From assembly GCA_034437795.1 (NCBI GenBank), contig DAOTTI010000098.1, positions 1 through 40,229 of the forward strand: DNA of 40,229 nt, read 5' to 3'. Both the position numbers and the translations under genes were made by a program. Shown here piece after piece: positions 31,348 through 38,254 of this stretch; within the stretch, counting starts at the first letter, position 1; the number at the start of each line of letters is the position of its first letter. The notes below the pieces were generated by a model. It was not told the DNA's origin, searched no databases, and saw only the letters and a program-made list of their open reading frames with translations. This DNA comes from DAOTTI01 sp034437795. GTDB taxonomy: Bacteria; Chloroflexota; UBA11872; UBA12225.

Positions 31348-32751
31348 ATGGAGGCAGGTGAGCGTTCAAGGTTCAGGGTGCGGGCACGCAGCGCCTGGAG
31401 CGGCCACCACACACGCAGGAGCATGCTGTCAGTGGCCGCCGTGGCGCCGGTGACGGTCGCGCTGGGCGCGTGCGGCCGTAGCTCCGGGCCGGCCGGCGAC
31501 GGGGCGCCGCCATCCAGCGTTCGCATCCCCCCAGGCACGACGGTGACCTACCTGGGCAACCACAACCAGGCTGAGGCCCAGGTCATCCAGCCCCAGATGC
31601 TCGCCTTCGAGCAGAAGGCGGCCGGCGTGAAGGTCGAGGTGACCAACCTCACCAGCGGCTACATGGAGAAGCTTCAGGCCATGCTGGTCGCCGGCACGCC
31701 GCCGGACATGTTCCGCACCGGCGGCACGCCCTGGGCGCAGCTCGCCAACCAGGGCGCCATGGCCGAGATTGGCCCCCTGATCAAGCGGGACAAATATGAC
31801 CTCTCTGACTTCATCGAGGCCGCCGTTCAGCAGTACTTCTGGAAGGGCAGGCACCTGGGGTTGGGCTCGAACGTCGGGTACAGCCTCATCTATTACAACA
31901 CCAGGATCTTTCAGGAGCAGGGCATCCCTGCTCCCAGCGATGACTGGGCCCGGCCCTGGACCTGGGAGCAGTTCAACGACGCCATGCGCCGCGCCGCCAT
32001 CCGCGTCCCCGGCGCCGAGCCGGAACGGTATGGCTTCAGCGAGCTGACCGCCTACCACCGCCTGCAGGTCACCAACGGCGCGCGACTGACCAACGACGAG
32101 GAGACCCGTACCCTCTACGACACGCCGGAAGCGATCGAGGTCTGGGAATGGCTGTACGACATGATCCATGGCCAGCAGGTGGCGCAGAACCCCCTCACGC
32201 ACCAGACGCTCCCCTCGGCCACCGCCTTCATCACCGGCAAGGCAGCCATGTGGATCGGCTCCACGGCCGATGGCTTCACGCGCTTCGTGCCCCAGAAGGA
32301 CCTCTCCTGGGACGTGGTGCCCACGCCCCGCGGCCCGCGCCTGAAGAGCGACAAGTGGATCTTCGGCGGCGGCAGCGCCTGGTGGATCGCCGCCGGCTCC
32401 AGGGTGAAGGACGCCACCTGGGAGCTAATGAAGCACATGCAGTCGCCTGAAGTCGGGCGCAACCTCGCCCTTGGCGGCTTTGCCCCCATCCGCTACTCCG
32501 TGCTCAACTCCCCGGCCTGGCTGCGCTCCGATCAGCCCCCGAAGAGCAAGCGGCCGCTCGTCGATGGCCTGCGGCGCTTGCTCCCCTTCCCCAAGCTGAC
32601 CAACTGGGACCGCTTTGACCGCGCCATCGCCGACGAGGTGCAGGCCCTGTGGCGAGGCGAGCGCAGCGGGCGCGAGGTCGCCCAGCGCATTCGCCAGGCC
32701 ACGGATGTCATCCTAGCCGAACACCAGCAGGCCATCAAGAGCGGGAAGTAG
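31348..32751 (+). CDS. Extracellular solute-binding protein 4 (Tat lipoprotein)
   Basis: 467 residues from ATG 31348, with GGAGGAGGGAG upstream. Twin-arginine motif TRRSML (Arg23-Arg24), a hydrophobic stretch and lipobox LGAC with Cys42. The mature region shows VTYLGNHNQAEAQVIQPQML, LQAMLVAGTPPDMFRTGG, the NVGYSLIYYNTRIF hinge segment and IFGGGSAWWIAAGSRVKDATW in the C-lobe, a standard family 1 carbohydrate-binding protein. The gene with its promoter sits between two 137-bp direct repeats, so it could be lost or duplicated by recombination. No permease genes are linked. Confidence 0.89.
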   Translation: MEAGERSRFRVRARSAWSGHHTRRSMLSVAAVAPVTVALGACGRSSGPAGDGAPPSSVRIPPGTTVTYLGNHNQAEAQVIQPQMLAFEQKAAGVKVEVTNLTSGYMEKLQAMLVAGTPPDMFRTGGTPWAQLANQGAMAEIGPLIKRDKYDLSDFIEAAVQQYFWKGRHLGLGSNVGYSLIYYNTRIFQEQGIPAPSDDWARPWTWEQFNDAMRRAAIRVPGAEPERYGFSELTAYHRLQVTNGARLTNDEETRTLYDTPEAIEVWEWLYDMIHGQQVAQNPLTHQTLPSATAFITGKAAMWIGSTADGFTRFVPQKDLSWDVVPTPRGPRLKSDKWIFGGGSAWWIAAGSRVKDATWELMKHMQSPEVGRNLALGGFAPIRYSVLNSPAWLRSDQPPKSKRPLVDGLRRLLPFPKLTNWDRFDRAIADEVQALWRGERSGREVAQRIRQATDVILAEHQQAIKSGK

Positions 32752-33099
32752 CCCATCGCCTGCGAGCCGTATGCGGGCAGGCCTTCAAGAGCGGGCTGGT
32801 GCGAGACGCTCGCCGCCCCGCTGCAAAAGCAGGCCGATGCCGCCGGTGGGAGCCGCTGGCCCGGATCCCGGTCGAAATGGCCCCCTTTCCATCCGCCGCT
32901 GGTGTTCGGGACGAGCGTGACTGATCCTGCACGGCAGGCCATCAGTGCCCTCTCTCCCTGGGAGAGGGCTAGGGTGAGGGCACCGCATTCATCGCCACCG
33001 ATCAGTGCCCTCTCCCCATAGTCGTCCACGTCCGCGCGGCACCCCCAGCAAGCCGGCGGCCGTGCCACGCGCTACTCGCCACTCGCCGCTCGCCACTCG
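32752..33099. other. Spacer after binding-protein gene 4
   Basis: No gene is seen. The first ~185 bases are unremarkable. A direct-repeat copy (32937-33073) follows, and a CTCGC-type array runs into the end of the glycosyltransferase gene. Confidence 0.6.
32937..33073 (+). repeat. 137-bp direct repeat, right copy
   Basis: The counterpart of 31006-31142 at a distance of 1931 bases, same orientation, one mismatch. Contains an exact (GGGN3)3GGG at 32960-32980. Confidence 0.95.
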
Positions 33100-33133
33100 C
33101 TACTCGCCGCTCGCTACTCGGCGCTCGCCGCTA
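33072..33133. repeat. CTCGCTACTCGC-type short tandem array
   Basis: About seven units of 8-10 bases alternating CTACTCGC, CACTCGC and CGCTCGC. The minus-strand glycosyltransferase gene ends inside it. A similar array lies at 38144-38206. Confidence 0.8.
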
Positions 33134-34005
33134 AGCTGAAGCGGGCCTTGCGCCCGCCGGTATTCTTCGCCTGTCGCCCGCGCCGCCCATTCCTCCAGCC
33201 ATCGCGCGCGGCGTCGCGGCCAGCGCGCGTCGAGCGCGTCGTCTCCGGTGTAGACCCGTAGCTCGCGCGCCGATGGCAGACGAAGCAGGCCAGGATCTGT
33301 TGCAGCAGGAGTGCCGTACATACGGCCGCGCCAGCGCGCGTGCACGCCCTGCCGGATCTCTTCCTCGTCGTAGCGCATGCAGGCGTACTTGCGCATCGCG
33401 TGCTCAACGCTCAGAGACAGGTAGTGGCGCATCGGGAAGGCCCGGGGGTACATCCGCAGGCCGGGGAAGCGCACGATGTGCCCCGCCAGCCAGGTCAGGT
33501 CCACCGGGCGCGGCTGCCGTTTCCAGGCGCTCAGCCGGTGCGGGAAGAAGGGCGTAAACGGGAAGTACCAGCGCATGGTGCGCTGAAAGGCGGGGTGGTC
33601 GTGGTCGGGCGATTCCCGCGTAGGCAGGAAGGTGAACTCCTGGAACGTCACCGCGTTATAGCCCAGCGCGTCTACCTCCGCCAGCGCGTCGGCCAGCCGC
33701 TGGCCGGATCGCGGCGCCAGACGGAACTCGTCCGCATCGAGATGGATGAACCAGTCCGCGTCCAGTGATGCGGCTAACTCCTCTTTCCGTGCCAGGCGCA
33801 CCCGCAGGCGAGACACGCCATCGCGCGGCAGCGTCTCAATGCTGGCCAGGCCGCGACCGAGATGGCGCTCGGCGATCGCCACCGTGTCGTCGGTCGATTC
33901 ATTGTCGATCAGGTAGGCCTCAATGCCGTGCGCCGCGAGGTGCTCCAGTTGCGCCCCGATGAACCGCGCCTCGTTGTAGGTGGCGAGCAGTGCGATTACG
34001 CGCAT
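33100..34005 (-). CDS. Glycosyltransferase family 2 protein
   Basis: 301 residues. The GT-A fold is clear: VIALLATYNEARFI at the N-terminus, YLIDNESTDDT (nucleotide-sugar loop) and LDADEF with the metal-binding Asp90-x-Asp92 motif. It should transfer a sugar from a nucleotide sugar to an unknown acceptor. No membrane span is visible, so it is cytoplasmic or peripheral. The C-terminal ~10 residues (GERRVASGE) and stop codon are encoded by the CTCGC-type repeat array, so the natural end has probably been replaced. Upstream is TGCTACACT, a likely extended -10 only 13 bases from the ATG. Confidence 0.86.
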   Translation of the reverse strand: MRVIALLATYNEARFIGAQLEHLAAHGIEAYLIDNESTDDTVAIAERHLGRGLASIETLPRDGVSRLRVRLARKEELAASLDADWFIHLDADEFRLAPRSGQRLADALAEVDALGYNAVTFQEFTFLPTRESPDHDHPAFQRTMRWYFPFTPFFPHRLSAWKRQPRPVDLTWLAGHIVRFPGLRMYPRAFPMRHYLSLSVEHAMRKYACMRYDEEEIRQGVHARWRGRMYGTPAATDPGLLRLPSARELRVYTGDDALDARWPRRRARWLEEWAARATGEEYRRAQGPLQLSGERRVASGE

Positions 34006-34545
34006 TGGCTCGCGGCGCAGTGTAGCACCGGCAACCCAACAAACAACCGTCCGCTGCTCACTGGGTGCGACCAGTTATCCCCGATGGCGGAGCCCTCTCC
34101 CAAAGTGAGACGGAACGTAACGTTGCCTCGTCCGGAAGCAGTAGTTGCACCCCTGCTCGCTGTGCTCGCCGGGCGTGCGCAAACGTTCCGGCTGACGCCA
34201 GGCCATGGCCCTCGTCCCCCTCTCCGCGTCTCGGCGTCCCTCTATCAGGCAGCAGTCGGCGGGGCCCAGCCTCACGGCCGTGGCCGTCGTTCCCCCTCTC
34301 CGTGTCGGAGCGGGGGCGGCGGGGCCAAGCCGCACGGTGGGGCAGGGTGGGGCAGGGGTGCGGCGCGGCCCCGGCCGAAGGGGGTGAGGTCCTCCTCTCC
34401 CGACGTTCACTGCCGCCGCTGATCCGGATCTGCTGCGCGCACCCAGACCATACGGGTGCAACCAGCTATTGGGGATGGCGGAGCCCGTACCCCCGCCCTC
34501 TTCCGAAGGAAGAGGGAACGGACCGCCGGCCATGAAGGATCCGGA
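34006..34545. repeat. Spacer with composite dispersed repeat (copy 3, inverted)
   Basis: No gene is seen. 34165-34389 is the inverted relative of 15136-15342. A 33-base segment beginning GGGTGCGACCAG at 34063 recurs at 34454 with about six differences, so the two flank the composite repeat. Confidence 0.6.
34019..34027 (-). promoter_or_regulatory. Candidate extended -10 of the glycosyltransferase gene
   Basis: On the minus strand reads TGCTACACT, 13 bases before the ATG. Expected leader about five bases, so the transcript would be nearly leaderless. Confidence 0.4.
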
Positions 34546-35997
34546 CTAGAGCCACGGGTTCCGCTCCGGTGGGAGGAAGGCAAGCGCGCCACCGGTGCGC
34601 TGCCCGCCGGGGGTGGCGACACGCAGGCCGGGCTCCCAGCAGGCCAGCTCGGGGCGCAGCAGCGGGTCAGTCTCGCCCGGCGCCAGCTGGCCCGCTACCC
34701 ACTCCTGAAGCTGCCTATCCAGGTCCCGCACCGCCTCGGGCAGCTCGCCGGCCAGGTCGCGCGTCTCGTCCGGATCGGCCTCCAGGTCGTAGAGCTCCTG
34801 CCAGGAGACGCGGCGTGGGTTGGGGCGCGCCAGGGCCAGGCCGCCGCTGAACTTGTGGATCAGCTTGTAGCGCGGCGTACGGATGCAGCGCGCCGCCAGG
34901 TAGCGCGTCCACTCGGAAAACGTCCGCTGGTGCAGTGCATCGGTGTCCCCCCGTACCAGCGGGAGCAGGCTCCGGCCCTGGAAGCTCGGCGTCGCGGCCA
35001 GCTCAGGCAGCCCGGCCAGCTCCAGCAGCGTCGGCGCCACGTCCACCGCTTGCGACAGGGCGGTCACCACGCCCCCGGCGGGGAGACGCCCCGGCGCGCG
35101 CAGGATCAAGGGCACGCGGATCGTCGCCTCGTAGAGTTCGTCGTGGGCGAACGGCACGCGGTGCTCCGCCAGGCTCTCACCATGGTCGGCGGTGAGGGCC
35201 ATCAACGCCTGCTGCGCAATGCCCAATTGCGCCAGGTGGTCGAGCAGGGCGCCAAACATGTGGTCGAAGTAGGCGATGCCGCCGTCATACGCGTCGATCC
35301 TGGCCCGCGCCTCCGCCGTGATCTCCGCCACCGGCCCCCAGCCCCGCACATAGTCGGCCCCGTTCGCCGCCGTGTGCACCGGAATCTCCACCCCCAGGCG
35401 CTGGGCCACATATCCCTGCCCGAACGGCTCGGGCGCCAGGTAGGGCCCGTGCACGTCCCAGTAGTGGATGAACAGGAAGAAGTCGTCGCCGGCGTGCTGC
35501 TCCAGCCAGGGGAAGAGGCGCCGGTGCAGCACCTCGGCCCCCACCATCCGCTGGGTGCCCGGCGTGACGCAGACGTGGTATTCATACCCTCGCACGAACC
35601 ACTTGGGGTGGTTCGGGAAGTTGACCAGGTTGTCGAACGACGCGGTCAGCATCCCGCCAGAGACATAGCGCCCGCTCTCGATCCGCACCGGCTCTCCCGC
35701 GGCGCGGAACAGGTCGGCCAGCACCGGCGTGGTGTCGTCCAGCGCCACGGCGAAGTTGGGATGCCGCCCGGATGGATTGGCCAGCACCTTGTGCGTCGTG
35801 CCGAACTGGCCGGTGATCAGGCTGGTGAACGACGGGAGCGTGTACGGCGCCTGGCTGATGTGGTTGGCGAAGCGCACCCCCTCCGCCGCGAACCGGTCGA
35901 TCCGCGGGCTGGTCGGCCGGAAGTAGCCGTAGCACCCCAGATGGTCCGCCCGCAGCGTGTCGCTCACCACCAGAATGACCTGCCTGCGTTCTGCCAT
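34546..35997 (-). CDS. Sulfatase-superfamily protein without the formylglycine cysteine
   Basis: 483 residues. Alkaline-phosphatase-superfamily fold: metal-binding SDTLRADHLGCYGY at residues 12-25 and TADHGESLAEH later, both typical of sulfatases. The active-site box, normally C/S-x-P-S-R, reads TLPSF at 53-57, so the formylglycine-forming Cys and the conserved Arg are absent. Thr53 could be a nucleophile, as in phosphotransferases of the superfamily. No signal peptide, so cytoplasmic as drawn. A GGAG lies eight bases before the ATG. Aryl-sulfate, phosphonate ester or phospho-sugar substrates are all possible. It is divergent from the alcohol dehydrogenase gene. Confidence 0.84.
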   Translation of the reverse strand: MAERRQVILVVSDTLRADHLGCYGYFRPTSPRIDRFAAEGVRFANHISQAPYTLPSFTSLITGQFGTTHKVLANPSGRHPNFAVALDDTTPVLADLFRAAGEPVRIESGRYVSGGMLTASFDNLVNFPNHPKWFVRGYEYHVCVTPGTQRMVGAEVLHRRLFPWLEQHAGDDFFLFIHYWDVHGPYLAPEPFGQGYVAQRLGVEIPVHTAANGADYVRGWGPVAEITAEARARIDAYDGGIAYFDHMFGALLDHLAQLGIAQQALMALTADHGESLAEHRVPFAHDELYEATIRVPLILRAPGRLPAGGVVTALSQAVDVAPTLLELAGLPELAATPSFQGRSLLPLVRGDTDALHQRTFSEWTRYLAARCIRTPRYKLIHKFSGGLALARPNPRRVSWQELYDLEADPDETRDLAGELPEAVRDLDRQLQEWVAGQLAPGETDPLLRPELACWEPGLRVATPGGQRTGGALAFLPPERNPWL

Positions 35998-36241
35998 GCC
36001 ACCGCTCCAATCGGTCGCTTGTTCGTTTGCAATTGCTCAGCCGGTCGCTCCTGCTCGTCCCGCCGGGATCAGAGCCATCGTCCAGGAAGGCTGAGCCGTT
36101 CCCTCCTGTCGTGGTGCGTGCGCTGGCGCGGCTGCCCTGCCACCCGGCGCCGGTTGCCAGCTTGCCGGTCCCGCGCTGGTCTGGCTGCAGGGCATGATAC
36201 GGTCCGCACGTCCGGCAGGCGAACGAGCGATTGCCGATCTC

Positions 36242-36311
36242 TGCCCCTGCAGGGCAGTCCTTCGTCGATGCCGCTTCCGGCGCGTCCACGAGGGACGTTG
36301 GCTCCAGAGCA
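36242..36311 (+). repeat. 70-bp direct repeat, left copy
   Basis: Identical over 70 bases to 37978-38047, at a distance of 1736 bases and in the same orientation. Starts TGCCCCTGCAGGGCAG (a near-palindrome) and ends GTTGGCTCCAGAGCA. The pair brackets the iron-type alcohol dehydrogenase gene. Confidence 0.95.
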
Positions 36312-36350
36312 CAGGTGCCAATCCAGGCCTGCTGGCGGCCCCGACCACGT

Positions 36351-36447
36351 GCCCCGCGGGCGTGCGCAACAGGCCTGGATAGCGCCAGGCCAGGGCCGTC
36401 CTTCCCCCTCTGCCGCGGGCGGGAGAGGGGGCCAGGGGGTGAGGGCT
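36351..36447. repeat. Composite dispersed repeat (copy 4, partial)
   Basis: GGGCGTGCGCAA, then GCGCCAGGCC and a REP-like hairpin with G-rich tail. Same orientation as 34165-34389 and the element at 4466. Confidence 0.55.
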
Positions 36448-36536
36448 GCCCTCCCCTTCCGATCCGCCGGGGCAGCTAATCCAATGTGTTCCGCGTCGCT
36501 GTGCCCCACCGCCACGGTGGGCCATCTGCCGGATGG

Positions 36537-36648
36537 GCTATCGTGCCGACGCGCAGGACGTGCCACCGGCGCTGCCCACCAGCGGAGCATCCACTCCCCA
36601 AAAGGGGAATGTGCTATCGTGGCGGCATGCAGGACGTGCCACCGGCGC
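36537..36648 (+). repeat. 76-bp-spaced duplication of the dehydrogenase start region
   Basis: 36537-36572 and 36613-36648 match at 32 of 36 positions, beginning GCTATCGTG and ending CAGGACGTGCCACCGGCGC. Both carry the -10-like TATCGT, but only the second has the ATG start; the first reads ACG there. Confidence 0.8.
36612..36620 (+). promoter_or_regulatory. Extended -10 of the dehydrogenase gene, leaderless spacing
   Basis: TGCTATCGT followed by six bases and the ATG. Transcription should start at or beside the ATG, and there is no ribosome-binding site, as expected for a leaderless mRNA. Confidence 0.5.
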
Positions 36649-37802
36649 CCCACGGCGTCTTCCTCTACCCACTGGCCGACCGCGTGCTCTACGGCCCCGG
36701 GCAGGTGGCTGCGCTGCCGGATGAGGTGGCGCGGCTGGGCGGCCGGCGCGCCTTCGTCATTACCGGCCGCTCCCTGGCCACCACGACCGGCATCGTGCGC
36801 CGCGTCGAGATGCTCCTGGGAGCGAGGCACGCGGGCACGTTCGCCGGCATCAGCCAGCACGTGCCCAGCCGCAGCGTGATCGAGGCGGCGCAGCAGGCGC
36901 GGGACGCCCAGGCGGACCTGCTGGTGAGCGTCGGGGGCGGGAGCCCCATTGACGGCGCCAAGCTGGTGGCGCTGGCCCTGGCGGAGGGCTGGACGGAGCC
37001 GGCCCAGCTCACCGGCCAGGCCACACGGGGCCCGCGGGCCGACCCGCCGCGCCCCCTCCTCCCCCACGTCGCCATCAGCACCACGCTCTCCGCAGCCGAG
37101 TTCACGCCGGCCGCCGGCGTGACCGACGAGGCCACGCGCTTCAAGGGCGGCCACCGGCACCCAGCGATGGTGCCGAAGGTGGCCATCCTCGATCCGGAGC
37201 TGACCCTGGCTACGCCGTGGCCCCTCTGGGCCGCCACCGGGATCAAGGCCCTGGACCACGCCGTGGAGCGGCTGCTGGTGCCCGCGCGCCAGCCGTTTAC
37301 CAGCCCGCTGTGTCGCGAGGCCATCCGCCTGCTCCTGGAGCACCTGCCACGGTCAGGCACGGAGCGGCCGGATGCGCTCGCGCGCCGCGGCCATTGCCAG
37401 GTCGCCGCCTGGCTCTCCATCTACGGCTACCCGCACGTGCCCACCGGCCTCAGCCATGCGCTGGGCCACCAGATGGGCGCCTTCTGGGGCCTGCCACACG
37501 GCGTCACGTCCTGCATCACCCTGCCGCCGGTGGTGCGCCACGTCGGGCGCACGGCGCCGGCTGCCCTGGCGGAGGTGGCGCAAGCCTTCGGCCTCCCCGG
37601 CGACGCGCCGGACGTGGGGGAGCAGATCGCCGGCCGGATCGCGGCGCTGGTGGCGCAGTTGGGCCTGCCTGCCCGCCTGCGCGATGCTGGCGTTGACAAG
37701 GCGCAGCTCCCTCCCCTGGTGGCCGCTACCGTGCACGAGCTCCAGGGCCGCGGCCTGACCACCGAAGACGAGATCCGCAGCCTGCTCCTGGCCTGCTGGT
37801 AG
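36627..37802 (+). CDS. Iron-type alcohol dehydrogenase (maleylacetate reductase-like)
   Basis: 391 residues from ATG 36627; the open frame upstream is repeat sequence. Group III dehydrogenase fold: cofactor motif VSVGGGSPIDGAK near residue 105, ISTTLSAAEFTPAAGVTD, and metal-ligand motifs GIKALDHAVE and GLSHALGHQMGAFWGLPHG. The TT-L-S-AEFTP block resembles maleylacetate reductases more than butanol dehydrogenases. It should reduce or oxidise a carbonyl or alcohol with NAD(P)H. The gene is alone between direct repeats and divergent from the sulfatase-like gene. Substrate cannot be told from sequence. Confidence 0.86.
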   Translation: MQDVPPAPHGVFLYPLADRVLYGPGQVAALPDEVARLGGRRAFVITGRSLATTTGIVRRVEMLLGARHAGTFAGISQHVPSRSVIEAAQQARDAQADLLVSVGGGSPIDGAKLVALALAEGWTEPAQLTGQATRGPRADPPRPLLPHVAISTTLSAAEFTPAAGVTDEATRFKGGHRHPAMVPKVAILDPELTLATPWPLWAATGIKALDHAVERLLVPARQPFTSPLCREAIRLLLEHLPRSGTERPDALARRGHCQVAAWLSIYGYPHVPTGLSHALGHQMGAFWGLPHGVTSCITLPPVVRHVGRTAPAALAEVAQAFGLPGDAPDVGEQIAGRIAALVAQLGLPARLRDAGVDKAQLPPLVAATVHELQGRGLTTEDEIRSLLLACW

Positions 37803-37977
37803 CGTGCCGCTCACGGGCCCGTGTCACGCACCAGGAGACCGGCCCCGTCCCGCATCCGGAGCTTCCCCTTCCCTTTGGGAGCGGGTGAGGGCTCCACATA
37901 CACCGCCGGCGGGAACCTGGGCCAGCGTGAGGCCTCTCCCATTCGGGAGAGTCCCGTCTCCCAAAGGGAGAGGGCTA

Positions 37978-38047
37978 TGCCCCTGCAGGGCAGTCCTTCG
38001 TCGATGCCGCTTCCGGCGCGTCCACGAGGGACGTTGGCTCCAGAGCA
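37978..38047 (+). repeat. 70-bp direct repeat, right copy
   Basis: Perfect match to 36242-36311, directly following a REP-like element. Confidence 0.95.
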
Positions 38048-38143
38048 GAGGGTGAGGGCACCGCATCCCTGCCCGCCGATCCGTTCCCTCGCCCTCCACG
38101 CGTCCCCCTCCACCGGGCGCCCTGAGCAAGCGGGCAGGCTCCT

Positions 38144-38206
38144 CACTCGCTACTCGCCCCTCGCTACTCGTTACTCGTCCCTCGCTTCTCGCTACTCACC
38201 CCTCAG
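38144..38206. repeat. CTCGCTACTCGC-type short tandem array
   Basis: Units such as CTCGCTACTCGCCC, CTCGTTACTCGTCC and CTCGCTTCTCGCTA, close to the array at 33072-33133. Confidence 0.75.
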
Positions 38207-38254
38207 GCCCCTGGGCCACGATGAGGGCTCCGCTGGTGGCTACTCCGCGCTCGC

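Larger units (their letters stand above)
35998..36626. other. Divergent spacer packed with repeats
   Basis: No gene is seen. It contains a 70-bp direct-repeat copy (36242-36311), an 11-bp inverted repeat ATCCAGGCCTG / CAGGCCTGGAT (36321-36331 and 36370-36380), part of the composite repeat (36351-36447) and a duplicated start region of the dehydrogenase gene (36537-36648). Confidence 0.6.
37803..38254. other. Repeat-filled spacer between convergent genes
   Basis: No gene is seen. It holds REP-like elements at 37866-37895 and 37932-37976, the right 70-bp direct repeat, another partial element and a CTCGC-type array (38144-38206). Confidence 0.65.

Noticed and set aside
31006..33073. Composite transposon or integron cassette
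   Set aside because: No transposase, integrase, terminal inverted repeats or attC-like site can be seen; only the direct repeats are supported.
34456..36879. Plus-strand frame of 807 codons over the sulfatase-like gene
   Set aside because: Mostly antisense to the sulfatase-like gene and then repeat sequence; no motif.
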